Source: Nevskiaceae bacterium
Lineage (GTDB): Bacteria > Pseudomonadota > Gammaproteobacteria > Nevskiales > Nevskiaceae
Assembly: GCA_021731445.1 (NCBI GenBank)
Contig: JAKFXK010000026.1
Coordinates: 1-51,775 of the forward strand
DNA length: 51,775 nucleotides
Reading direction: 5' to 3'
The position numbers and the translations under genes were made by a program. Below are positions 1 through 8,133 of this stretch, in pieces (positions within the stretch are counted from its first letter, which is position 1; every line of letters begins with the position of its first letter). Under the pieces are notes generated by a model. It was not told the DNA's origin, searched no databases, and saw only the letters and a program-made list of their open reading frames with translations.

Positions 1-1
1 G

Positions 2-1336
2 GTCAGCGGCTTTCTGGAGAACATGTTCACGGCTGCCGATCCCGAGCGGGCGCTGGGCAGCAAGCTCGCCGTGCGTGATGTGCTCGACGTTGCCCGCCGC
101 GAACTGGCGACGCAGCAGCAAACACTGTCGCCAGGCGTGCTGGCTCAGTTGCAGCGCACTCTCGGCAATACCTACACCAGCCTGGGCCAGCCGGCGAAGG
201 CGCTGCCGCTGCTGGAAAGCGCCCAGGCCCTAAGCCGCGAGATGACCGGTGCCGGCAGCCTGGAGTCGCGACGGGCGCAGCTGGACTATCTGCGCGCGCT
301 GATCCGTGCTGGCCGCCAGGCCGAAGCAGCTCCTGTGCTGGCGACGCTGGCAACCACGGCAACCGGTGCGACTGACGAACTCAGGGGCCTGCGGCTCGCG
401 GCGGTGGTCGATCTCGCCGATTACGAGATTTACAGCGGCTCGCCCAAGCGGGCCGAGACCCTCGCGCGCGAGGCGCTGCCAGAGGCCAGGCAACTACTCG
501 GCAATGAACACCAGACCACCCTCATGCTGGGCTACGAGCGCGCGCTGGCCCTGCACATGGACGCACGGCTGGACGACTCGATCATCCAGGCGCAGGAGAC
601 AATTGCCGGCATGAGCCGCCGCTTCGGCAGCAATCACCCGCGCACCCAGCTGGCGCGTGACGCGCTGGCGCTGTCCTACCGCGAGCAGGGCAAGTTTCCC
701 GAGGCGGAGGCGATCTATCGGGAGACGCTGGCGGCGCGGGAACAGGTGCTGGGTGCTGTTCATCCGCAGACGGCGGGAGCGCGCGTCAGCCTGGCGGCGG
801 TGCTGTCGCTGGCGGGCCGCAATGCCGAAGCGCTGCCACTGGCACGACAGGCGCATGCGGACATCCTGCGGGTGCTCGAGCCGGAGGCCGAGACCGCGCG
901 CAGCGTCACCAGCCTGCGCGCCTACGTCGAGAGCGAGAACGGCGAGATCGCCACCTCGGCAGAACTCAACCAGGGCCTCATTGCCCACACCGAAACCAAG
1001 CCCGGCGGGCCTGCCGAAAACGATCTGCCTGACTACAACAATCTCGCCAACCAGCTGATGAAACTCGGACGTGAGCGGGATGCGCGCGCGCTCTACGAGC
1101 GCCTGCTGGCACATGCTCAGCGCTTGCTCGGCCGCGATCATGCGCACTACGGCATGTTCGAGAACAACTATGGCGAATGCCTGCGCAAGCTCGGCCAGCT
1201 GGCGGCGGCGCGTACCGCGCTCATGCACAGCCGCGAGGTGCTTGAAAAACAGCTGGAGCCGGACCACCCGCACCGCATGCGGGTAGTCGAGCGCCTTGCC
1301 CAGGTAGAGACGGCGCTTGCCCAACAGAACCGGTAG
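2..1336 (+). CDS. TPR-repeat protein, 5' end outside the window (possibly the C-terminal part of a Ser/Thr kinase)
   Basis: The frame is open from base 2, so the Met codon at 23 is probably internal and the gene begins upstream of the window. About 445 residues are visible, built of tetratricopeptide helices: degenerate 34-42 residue units with patterns such as LGNTYTSLGQPAKALPLL and YREQGKFPEAEAIYRETL, including the longer TPR_10/12 type with HP(R/Q)T. The opening segment (FLENMFTAADPERALG, then a VRDVLDVARREL helix) resembles the linker between kinase and TPR domains in proteobacterial Ser/Thr kinases. I infer that a kinase domain may lie upstream, but none is visible. TPR arrays bind partner proteins. 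A small histidine kinase follows 27 bp downstream on the same strand, so the two are probably co-transcribed. Confidence 0.8.
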   Translation, partial: VSGFLENMFTAADPERALGSKLAVRDVLDVARRELATQQQTLSPGVLAQLQRTLGNTYTSLGQPAKALPLLESAQALSREMTGAGSLESRRAQLDYLRALIRAGRQAEAAPVLATLATTATGATDELRGLRLAAVVDLADYEIYSGSPKRAETLAREALPEARQLLGNEHQTTLMLGYERALALHMDARLDDSIIQAQETIAGMSRRFGSNHPRTQLARDALALSYREQGKFPEAEAIYRETLAAREQVLGAVHPQTAGARVSLAAVLSLAGRNAEALPLARQAHADILRVLEPEAETARSVTSLRAYVESENGEIATSAELNQGLIAHTETKPGGPAENDLPDYNNLANQLMKLGRERDARALYERLLAHAQRLLGRDHAHYGMFENNYGECLRKLGQLAAARTALMHSREVLEKQLEPDHPHRMRVVERLAQVETALAQQNR

Positions 1337-1363
1337 TTTTTTGCTTAGGAACAAGGTGCGTGA

Positions 1364-2056
1364 ATGTGGCTTCTAGTCGCAGTTCTTCTGGGAATCATCG
1401 CGTGGCTGATGGTCGCTCGTCGGCGAAGTTTCGGCTTGAAAGGGCAGCCTGCTCCGCAGCAGAACGATCCCGCTGCCGCCGAGCGCGAGCGCATCTATCA
1501 GGACCTGCATGACGACCTCGGCGCCAAGTTGCTGCAACTGATTCACAGCGCCGAGAATCCGCAGCAGGCTGATCTGGCACGCGCGGTGATGCAGGATTTG
1601 CGCGATGTGGTCTCGCGCTCGCGCCGCCCGCCCGCGCCCTTGCTGCAACTGCTCGGCGAGATCGAGGCCGAAGCGCGCCAGCGGCTTGCGGCAGTCAACG
1701 CTGAGCTCGTCTGGGAGCAGGAGGCGGAACTCGCCGACGTCGCACTCGACCAGACGCAGACCCTGCACCTGATCCGTATCGGCCGCGAGGCGATCAGCAA
1801 TGCTCTGCGCCATGGCGGCGCGCACTGGCTTCGGGTGCGCGCCTTCCGTGCCAACACGGAACTGCTACTGGAGATCACCGACGATGGCAGCTACCGCCCT
1901 GCGCAGATCGGCGAGGGGCGCGGCACCGCCACCATGCGCGAGCGCGCCAGCGCCTTGCAGGGCGATATCCGGTGGGACCAAGGCACGCTCGGCGGCACCA
2001 AGGTGCTGCTGCGCGCCGCGGTGTTCGAGAGGCGCGTGCCTCACCCGATCCGGTGA
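1364..2056 (+). CDS. Small NarL-type sensor histidine kinase without a sensor domain
   Basis: The product has 230 residues. One N-terminal membrane helix (about residues 2-19) is followed by a HisKA_3-like dimerisation helix with the phosphoacceptor motif YQDLHDDLGAKL (His49). The HATPase_c domain shows an N box (REAISNALRHGG, Asn146), a G1 box (EITDDGS, Asp173/174) and a G2 region (GEGRGTATMRERA). This is the core of NarX/DegS-family kinases that phosphorylate LuxR-type response regulators. There is no room for a periplasmic or PAS sensor, so the signal probably comes through another protein, possibly the TPR protein encoded just upstream. No response regulator gene is adjacent inside the window. 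The start is supported by AGGAACAAGG about 8 nt upstream. Confidence 0.85.
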   Translation: MWLLVAVLLGIIAWLMVARRRSFGLKGQPAPQQNDPAAAERERIYQDLHDDLGAKLLQLIHSAENPQQADLARAVMQDLRDVVSRSRRPPAPLLQLLGEIEAEARQRLAAVNAELVWEQEAELADVALDQTQTLHLIRIGREAISNALRHGGAHWLRVRAFRANTELLLEITDDGSYRPAQIGEGRGTATMRERASALQGDIRWDQGTLGGTKVLLRAAVFERRVPHPIR

Positions 2057-2110
2057 TACCGCACAGGGATTGCCGTCCCTAGCATGGCTTCCACCCACTG
2101 GAGCTCTGCC

Positions 2111-3196
2111 ATGACCTTGCTGCCCCCGAAAACCCCCCTGCTCGCTGTCCTGCTGCTGGCTTTCGGCAGCACCCATGCCCAGGAGGCCGGCGTCAGCACA
2201 CAGGCCACCGTCGCCGTCGAGCCAGCGGCCGCCATCGCCGAAGCTGCGCCAGCCGCTGCCGTCACCGCCACGCTGGCTCCGCTGAGCATCCCGGTCAACG
2301 TCGGCTATGCCGAGGACATGTCCAGCTACGGCAAGGTGGTGGTGGTGCCGACGGCCTACGTGAAGCTCTTGGTGGATGGCAGCGTGTTCGCCGCCAAGCA
2401 GGGCAGCGGTCTGTCGGCGCTGGGCGGTGGCAGCACCAACTCGGTCAAGGCCAAGGCCAGCTACAAGGTCGCCGGCATCGACAAGGCCTTGGCGCAGGGT
2501 CTGGCACGTCAGGTCTACGATGACTTCGTGGCTAGGCTGCGCGCCGCCGGATACACGGTGCTCACCTACGAGGACATCAAGACCCGCGACGTCGTCGCCG
2601 CCGCTGCCCGCAATACCGGCGATGCGGATTGGGGCATGCCGACCGAGAAGGCCGTCGGCAGCCGCGACAGCTATGTGATTGCCGCGCCAAGTGACGAGAT
2701 GGCCTTCAAGATCGGTTTCACCGGTGTGTTCGCGGAGTTCATCAAGTACGGCAAGCCCAAGTTCACCGATGCCGCGATGGTGATCCCGGTCTACACCATC
2801 AACGCGCCGCTGGCTTCGGCCAGCACCGGCGGCGGCTACAACCGCATCGAGGCCTCCACCAACGTGGTGCCCGGCCTCAGCCTGCAGTACGCCAGCGCCC
2901 TGTGGATGGGCGCGCCGAAGGTGCGCATGGGCGGCGGCAATGCGGCCGGCGTCGTTAGCAAGGGCCCCGTGGTCAATATCAGCGACAACGCCGGCAGCCT
3001 GAGCAAGCAGGACACGACGCCGAGCGCGGCCAACGCGATTAGCAAGACACTGTCCATGCTGGGTGGTGGCGGCAGCATTTCAGCCAGCGCCTCGGACTAC
3101 ACCTTCACCATCGACAAGGCCGCCTACAGCGCGGCGGCGCTGCACGGCATGACCAGCTTCAACGCCGAGGTGGCAAAGGCATTGGCCGGCCAATAG
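2111..3196 (+). CDS. Secreted protein of unknown function
   Basis: I do not recognise this family. I place the start at 2111 rather than 2084, because GGAG at 2100-2103 is well spaced for it and because the product then begins with a normal signal peptide (MTLLPPKTPLLAVLLLAFGSTHAQ, predicted cleavage after AQ). The mature part starts with an Ala-rich low-complexity stretch and continues as a soluble domain of about 290 residues. A central motif YDDFVARLRAAGYTVLTYEDI suggests an alpha/beta fold, and there is a Gly/Ser-rich stretch near the C terminus (MLGGGGSIS). Mature protein location is presumably periplasm or outer surface. The gene stands alone and ends at a strong intrinsic terminator. 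Confidence 0.75.
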   Translation: MTLLPPKTPLLAVLLLAFGSTHAQEAGVSTQATVAVEPAAAIAEAAPAAAVTATLAPLSIPVNVGYAEDMSSYGKVVVVPTAYVKLLVDGSVFAAKQGSGLSALGGGSTNSVKAKASYKVAGIDKALAQGLARQVYDDFVARLRAAGYTVLTYEDIKTRDVVAAAARNTGDADWGMPTEKAVGSRDSYVIAAPSDEMAFKIGFTGVFAEFIKYGKPKFTDAAMVIPVYTINAPLASASTGGGYNRIEASTNVVPGLSLQYASALWMGAPKVRMGGGNAAGVVSKGPVVNISDNAGSLSKQDTTPSAANAISKTLSMLGGGGSISASASDYTFTIDKAAYSAAALHGMTSFNAEVAKALAGQ

Positions 3197-3216
3197 ACAG
3201 GGGGAGCGTCACGACC

Positions 3217-3242
3217 AGCCCCGGCTCTGGCCGGGGCTTTTT
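3217..3242 (+). terminator. Rho-independent terminator after the secreted-protein gene
   Basis: A perfect 9-bp stem (AGCCCCGGC at 3217-3225, GCCGGGGCT at 3230-3238) has a 4-nt TCTG loop and is followed by TTTTT (3238-3242). It terminates the plus-strand gene ending at 3196. The T run touches the stop codon of astB on the other strand, so the two convergent genes are separated only by this structure. Confidence 0.9.
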
Positions 3243-4618
3243 CATGCGCGCTGAAAATCGTAGATCGAGCCCAGGTTCAGGAGCTGCGTGAGGCGATCAA
3301 GCGCGCTGCGGTTCTCGTCAAGCAATGCCGGATCGGCCAGATCGGCAAACACCAGCCGGTCGCGGTAGTGGCGCCGCACCCAGGCTTCGAGCGCATCGGC
3401 CTTTTCCGGTGTGATCCAGCTTTGCGCGTTCACCGCCGCGCGCTCCGCCTCGGTCAGCACCACCCGCAGCCGCAGGCAGGCCGGGCCGCCCCCGTTGTGC
3501 ATAGACTGACGCAGGTCGAACACTTGCACGGCATTGATCGGGCAGGCTGGGTCGGCAACGAGACGCTGGATGCAGGCCCAGACTTTCCGGTTCTCGGCGC
3601 ACTCCTGCGCCACGATCAGCGTGTGGCCCTTTTCCCCCGGCACACAGACCAGCTGCGAGTTGAACAGATAGCTCGACACTGCATCCGCCACACTCACCTC
3701 GGTGTCGAGCACCTCGACGAAACACGCGGTGGGCAGTGTCGCTTGCAGTTGTTTTTTCAGGCCAGCCGCATCGACGAAAGCCTGTTGGTGGAAGAACAGC
3801 AGCTCGCGGTTGCCCACCGCGATCACATCGTTGTGAAACACCCCCATGTCGATGGCGGATGGTGCTTGCTGGTGGTACACGGTCTGCGTCGCACGCAGCC
3901 CATGCAGTCTCGCCACCGCCTCAGAGGCAGCGCGCGTTTGCCGGGCTGGATATTTCGTAGGCTTCGGCTCGCTGTCGCTGCCTTGCCCGTAGACGAACAG
4001 CTCCACGCCCGCCGCGCCGTAGTCAGCGCAGAGTCGCGTGTGATTGGCCGCGCCCTCGTCACCCATCGCCGGGGTGGCAGGCAGCAGCGCGTGATGCGAG
4101 AAGTGCCTGCTGTTGGCAAAAGTGGCGGCGAGTGCGCGCGCGGTGGTGGCCGGCTCCAGCGAGCGGTGCAGGTGGCTGGCGAGGTTGGCGGGTGTGAAGT
4201 GCAGCTTGCCGTCGGCGCAGTCGGCACTCGGCGAGACAGTGGCTGCGTTGGCCGTCCACATGCTGCTCGCACTACTGACGGCAGCGAGCAACCCCGGTGC
4301 TTCGCGCGCGGTCTTTGCCAGAACCTCGGAATCCTTGCCGGTAAAGCCCAAAGCCTTCAGCGTCGGGATGTGCGGGCGCTCCTGCGGCGGCAGCACACCC
4401 TGTGCCAAGCCCATGCCGCAGAGCGCGCGCATCTTGCCCAGACCTTGCAACGCCGCCTCGCGCGGATTGCTGGGCAAGGTAGCGTTCTTGGCCGAAGCGA
4501 CGTTGCCGTGTGCCAGGCCTGCATAGTTGTGCGTGGGGCCTACGAGACCATCGAAGTTGGATTCGATCACAAGCGTATGACCGGCCCCGTAGGGCGAAAG
4601 ATGCGGTTGAGGATTCAT
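3242..4618 (-). CDS. astB: N-succinylarginine dihydrolase AstB
   Basis: AstB converts N2-succinylarginine to N2-succinylornithine, CO2 and two ammonia, the second step of the AST arginine-degradation pathway in the cytoplasm. The product has 458 residues (E. coli AstB about 447) and covers the whole pentein-fold family. The catalytic triad is present: Glu188 (GDEGAANH), His262 ([10 protein letters not shown]) and Cys381 ([10 protein letters not shown]). The opening [15 protein letters not shown] is the family signature. The first 15 residues are not typical and there is no strong ribosome site at 4618, so a GTG at 4570 is an alternative start. The gene lies alone, about 8 kb from astD, and a broken second copy of its middle part is found near 6.7 kb. 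Confidence 0.95.
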   Translation of the reverse strand: MNPQPHLSPYGAGHTLVIESNFDGLVGPTHNYAGLAHGNVASAKNATLPSNPREAALQGLGKMRALCGMGLAQGVLPPQERPHIPTLKALGFTGKDSEVLAKTAREAPGLLAAVSSASSMWTANAATVSPSADCADGKLHFTPANLASHLHRSLEPATTARALAATFANSRHFSHHALLPATPAMGDEGAANHTRLCADYGAAGVELFVYGQGSDSEPKPTKYPARQTRAASEAVARLHGLRATQTVYHQQAPSAIDMGVFHNDVIAVGNRELLFFHQQAFVDAAGLKKQLQATLPTACFVEVLDTEVSVADAVSSYLFNSQLVCVPGEKGHTLIVAQECAENRKVWACIQRLVADPACPINAVQVFDLRQSMHNGGGPACLRLRVVLTEAERAAVNAQSWITPEKADALEAWVRRHYRDRLVFADLADPALLDENRSALDRLTQLLNLGSIYDFQRA

Positions 4619-4704
4619 GTCCGCATTATCGCCCTGCCCATTTCAAAAGACGTCAGGCAGGGCAAACACCCTCAACTTTCTTGGAGCAGAGGGGATGCAG
4701 AGGG

Positions 4705-4944
4705 TTAGTCCTCTGTACGCCTTTCCCCCCGACGACGTTCGAAGTCTGCAAACATCACTGGACGCTGTTTGCGGCGGTCTCCAGCCAGTTCTTCACGACG
4801 TTCGAAGCGCTTGTAGTGCGGAACCAGATTTTCTTCAGGATAGCTCGGCAGTACCAGCATGCGGTACAGCAAATAGGCAAACGTCAATGACAGGACAAAG
4901 GAAAACAACTTGTTCTGCAGGATGTAGTTCAGGATCACGTCCAT
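4705..4944 (-). CDS. Small membrane protein of unknown function
   Basis: The product is a 79-residue protein with one hydrophobic helix (about residues 10-32, KLFSFVLSLTFAYLLYRMLV) and a charged C-terminal tail ending in the arginine-rich stretch FERRRGERRTED. AAGAGAT lies about 6 nt before the ATG. It fits an inner-membrane anchor with a cytoplasmic basic tail. No family is recognised. Its ATG is about 80 bp from the palindromic element at 5025-5348, on the same strand as its neighbours. Confidence 0.55.
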   Translation of the reverse strand: MDVILNYILQNKLFSFVLSLTFAYLLYRMLVLPSYPEENLVPHYKRFERREELAGDRRKQRPVMFADFERRRGERRTED

Positions 4945-5024
4945 GGTTCATCTCTTGGTAAGCACAGAAACGACTGCGTCATCAAGAGATACACCTCGAC
5001 ACTGAACCACAACGGTAGCGCCCT

Positions 5025-5348
5025 CTAGAGGGTGTTAAAGACTTGAGCATCGCTGTGTTTCTGCCCAAAAAGCCGCCAGGCAAGGCAGCTGGCCGAAGGC
5101 TTGGTGGTTCCAAGTCGAGGCCAGCTAACGCGGCATGGCGGCTTTTTGGGCAGAAACCCTCCGGGGCGGGAGCGTTTGGCTTAGCGTCGGGCATGACATT
5201 GAGTCATGCCCGCTTAGGCCAAACGCTTTTGCGCATTGCTACGTCACGAGGCTTGCGAAGACTTCGAGTATTCGCTGCGCCTCGTTCCTTGCACTGCGCA
5301 AAAACTGCCTTCCGCCGCAGCGATGCTCAAGTCTTTAACACCCTCTAG
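5025..5348. mobile_element. 324-bp MITE-like element with perfect 31-bp inverted ends and nested palindromes
   Basis: Bases 5025-5055 and 5318-5348 are exact reverse complements (31 of 31). Both outer ends read CTAG, so the unit may be 5029-5344 with AGGGTGTTAAAGAC ends flanked by a 4-bp CTAG target duplication. Inside are three further palindromes: 5057-5157 (perfect 21-bp arms around a nested stem whose apex is CTTGG-TGGTT-CCAAG at 5100-5114), 5171-5226 (AGCGTTTGGC...GCCAAACGCT with GGCATGAC...GTCATGCC inside) and about 5226-5305 (TTTTGCGCA...TGCGCAAAA). No credible protein is encoded. The build is that of a non-autonomous element moved by a transposase elsewhere. A CTAG-type target is compatible with part of the IS5 family, but I cannot assign a parent. 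Confidence 0.75.
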
Positions 5349-6424
5349 GACTCCGGCACCCGATAAGTGTTCTTGCCCTCGCGCTTGGCCTCATAGAGGG
5401 CAGCATCGGCTGATTTCAAAAGACCGGCGGCATCGTTGCCATGCTCAGGGTAGCTGCTGAGACCGATACTGACGGTGATCTGGATGCTATGACCCTCGAT
5501 GAGGTAGGCCTCCGACAGCGCCTGGATGATCTTGTCCGCAGTCTTGGTCGCGTATCCCCTACTGCTGATGTGGGTGAGCGCAATGACGAACTCGTCGCCA
5601 CCCAGGCGGCAGACGGTGTCCTCTTCCCGCACGATCGACAACAGCCGTGTGGCGACGGCTTTGAGCAGCGCGTCGCCAATGCCATGACCTCGGCTGTCAT
5701 TGACCTCCTTGAAGCCATCGAGATCGAGATACAGCACGGCCATTACCCCGTAATGCCGGCGGGCATGGGCGATGGCCATGGCGAGACGGTCATCGAGAAG
5801 ACGCCGGTTGGCCAGGCCGGTGAGCGGATCGCTGAGCGCCAGTGACTCCAGCCTATTGCCGTGTTCACGCAACTGGGCATGGAGCAGGCGAACCTCAAGC
5901 AGGTTGTGCACCCGCATCAGCGTCTCGCCGACATCGATGGGCTTGGTGATGAAATCGCGTGCGCCGGCTTGCAGAACACTGAGCTTGTGGTCTGCATTGG
6001 CCGTAATGGCGAGTACCGGCAGGTAGCCCTGTGTTTCGATTTCTTTCAGACCAACCATCACCTCGAAGCCATCCATCCCGGGCATCTGAACATCGAGCAG
6101 AATCAGGTCGTAGACATGCTGGCGGTGCAGTTCGCAAACCTTGCGCGGGTCGGTGGTGGAACTGACCGAGGTATAGCCTGCGCTGGCGAGGATGTGTTCG
6201 AGCAGCGACACGTTGCTGGCCTGATCATCGACGATTAGGATCTTTCCGGCGCGGGTGTCAATCGCGCCGCAGCTGGTCAGTGTCATGCAGCCTTGGGTAG
6301 CCCAGCCTGCGTTCGGCGCCGACTCGGCCACCCCAGCTAAAGCCACTGCTGTCTGTGAAAAGGTGGCATCGCCTGTCCCTTGCAAAGGCTGCACGTTTTG
6401 CAGAACTGAAGATGAGGTAGACAT
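5345..6424 (-). CDS. Response regulator with diguanylate cyclase (GGDEF) output
   Basis: Numbered from a Met at 6439, the product has a non-conserved N-terminal stretch (to about residue 65), a receiver domain (67-185; acidic pair IVDDQ, phosphoacceptor Asp116 in LLDVQMP, Lys166 in FITKP) and a GGDEF domain (205-360) with an intact active site RLGGDEF. It therefore probably makes cyclic di-GMP under control of a phosphorelay (PleD/WspR type with one receiver). No RxxD inhibitory site is obvious just before GGDEF. The start is uncertain: 6424 has AAGG about 7 nt upstream, 6439 has no ribosome site, and 6286 has CAAGG close by and would begin just before the receiver domain. The stop codon lies in the CTAG at the end of the palindromic element. 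Confidence 0.9.
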   Translation of the reverse strand: MSTSSSVLQNVQPLQGTGDATFSQTAVALAGVAESAPNAGWATQGCMTLTSCGAIDTRAGKILIVDDQASNVSLLEHILASAGYTSVSSTTDPRKVCELHRQHVYDLILLDVQMPGMDGFEVMVGLKEIETQGYLPVLAITANADHKLSVLQAGARDFITKPIDVGETLMRVHNLLEVRLLHAQLREHGNRLESLALSDPLTGLANRRLLDDRLAMAIAHARRHYGVMAVLYLDLDGFKEVNDSRGHGIGDALLKAVATRLLSIVREEDTVCRLGGDEFVIALTHISSRGYATKTADKIIQALSEAYLIEGHSIQITVSIGLSSYPEHGNDAAGLLKSADAALYEAKREGKNTYRVPES

Positions 6425-6569
6425 TGACTGGCCTTGCATGTTTGTGGCGTTCGCGTAGTAGCGGTCATTTTTGGGAGTCTGTGCACAGCCTGAAACCGTT
6501 ACATGAATGCCGCCCTACCGTAGCTCGACACCTGCAGGTCACTCGGCCGTGACGACCCACACACGTCGC

Positions 6570-6890
6570 CGCGCCGTCCACGCACGGCCGCGCGTGGTTG
6601 GCCGCGCCCTCGTGCCCATCGCGGGTGTTGCCGGCAGCGGCGCCTGGTGGGCGAAGTGGTGGGAATTGGCAAAAGGTGGCCGCGAGCGCATGAGCGGTGC
6701 AGATGACTGACGAGATTGGCTGGAGTGAAGTGCACCGACCATCGGTGCAGTCGGTCGAGGGCGAGCTGGTGGCGGCATCGGCCGTCCACATGCTGCTGGC
6801 GCTGCTCACAGCGGCCAAGAGGGCCGGTGCTTCGCGTGCCCCCTGCGCCTTCGCCAGCTCGGATGCAGAGTCCCAAGCTTCGTTTCTGGC
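6570..6890 (-). pseudogene. Decayed fragment of a second astB
   Basis: Translation on the minus strand gives [16 protein letters not shown], then HFTPANLVSHLHRS, HALAATF and GHEGAANHAR. These match AstB residues about 95-200 of the intact copy at 3242-4618 in the same order, but the pieces lie in different frames. A deletion of roughly 30 nt removes the segment between HLHRS and RALAATF. Start, catalytic His and Cys regions are missing. The DNA similarity is clear but imperfect (long shared runs such as GGCCGTCCACATGCTGCT), so the duplication is old or the two copies came from different lineages. The remainder of the 6440-6970 gap shows no other gene. Confidence 0.85.
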
Positions 6891-6970
6891 GCAGGGCGGG
6901 GCGAGGGCGCGCCGGTCACTTGCAGTGCATGATCAGTAATGCGACCAAGCTCGCCCCCGTTCCACTGTGT

Positions 6971-8116
6971 TCACTGACTCAGAAACGTTTCCACTTCCAC
7001 CCGGCGATCGGGTTGCAGGCAGGCAATCAGATCCGCCAACCCTTGGTCAATCCGGTCATCGCATTCGCCGGGCCGGGTCAATGGTTCGGACTCGCCCATG
7101 CCGCGTGCTTCGATGCGGTCTGAGGGAATATCGGCCGACTCGACCAGGTAGCTCTTCACTGCATCGGCACGTCGCGACGACAAGTCAGCGTTGTACTCGG
7201 TGCTGCCAAGACGGTCGGTGTGTCCCTTGATGGTGATGCGCTGGTAGTTCGAACCCTTGAGATCGAGCGCAAACTGGTCGAGTGCCCGCTTGCCTTCAAG
7301 CTTGACAGTGGCCTGGTCGAAGTCGAATTGGGAATCCGCCGAGAGGGTCAAAGGCCCTCGTGCGGGAGGTGGCGGCAATACAGGCGGCGGGGGCGCTTCG
7401 GCTACTGCTGGCGCTGCCACTGGTGCTGTTGCGGGCGCTGGTGGTGTGTAGGCGACGGGTGCAGCCTTGAAGCGATAGATCACGCCGAGCGAGGCCAGAT
7501 CGACATCGCCCTTGTTGCCGATGGCATCCTTCATGCGATAGCGCTCCAGCTCGGCACGCAGGCCAAGTTGGGGCGTCAGCGCGTACTGCAGGCCGGCGCC
7601 GACCTTGTAGTTCGCCCCCTTCTCGCTGCGATCCGGATTGACCACCCGCACGGCGCCGCTGCCTTTGAACGAGGCCTTGGTTTTGGCGTACTGCACGCCA
7701 GCGCGACCGAATGCCGAGAACTTGTCCGTGAAAGGCAGGATGCCCACCGCATCGAGATTCACGCCCTTGAACTTGGCTTTGCCCTCGAGTGTTCCGGGCG
7801 GCTGGGTGGTGGCGGTAAAGTTGAACTTGCCGAGATCGAAGTAACCCCCCTCGAGCGCAAACTGTCGGTTGAGCTGGTAGCCGCCGAACAGCTTGAATCC
7901 GAGATCGCGCGTGTCCTTGCGGATCTGTGTCTGGATAAAACCCTCGGAAGCCAGGGTGTTGGCGATGCGCTCGTTATCGATAGTGGCCAGTGATTGGCCA
8001 AGATTGAGCCCGCCGTACCAACCCAGGGCCTCGGTCGCATCGTCGGCGCGCGCAGGGCCGGCAATCACTGCAAGTGCCAGTGCTGCCAGGATGCTTTTTG
8101 ATGTGGTGGTTTTCAT
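6971..8116 (-). CDS. ompA: OmpA-family outer membrane protein
   Basis: The product has 381 residues from the ATG at 8116 (GAGA just upstream; the Met at 8134 has no ribosome site). Order of parts: signal peptide ending GPARA; an eight-strand OmpA-type beta-barrel (about residues 30-200, YGGLNLGQSLATI to LGVIYRF); a proline/alanine-rich hinge (PPAPATAPVAAP, PPPVLPPPPARG); and a periplasmic OmpA/MotB domain (about 250-381) that binds peptidoglycan, with FDFDQATVK, IKGHTDRLGS and LSSRRADAVKSYL. The C terminus (CLQPDRRVEVE) is typical of gammaproteobacterial OmpA. The gene follows the Ig-repeat lipoprotein gene by 17 bp on the same strand and is probably co-transcribed with it. Confidence 0.93.
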   Translation of the reverse strand: MKTTTSKSILAALALAVIAGPARADDATEALGWYGGLNLGQSLATIDNERIANTLASEGFIQTQIRKDTRDLGFKLFGGYQLNRQFALEGGYFDLGKFNFTATTQPPGTLEGKAKFKGVNLDAVGILPFTDKFSAFGRAGVQYAKTKASFKGSGAVRVVNPDRSEKGANYKVGAGLQYALTPQLGLRAELERYRMKDAIGNKGDVDLASLGVIYRFKAAPVAYTPPAPATAPVAAPAVAEAPPPPVLPPPPARGPLTLSADSQFDFDQATVKLEGKRALDQFALDLKGSNYQRITIKGHTDRLGSTEYNADLSSRRADAVKSYLVESADIPSDRIEARGMGESEPLTRPGECDDRIDQGLADLIACLQPDRRVEVETFLSQ

Positions 8117-8133
8117 GTGGGTTCTCGTAGGCA

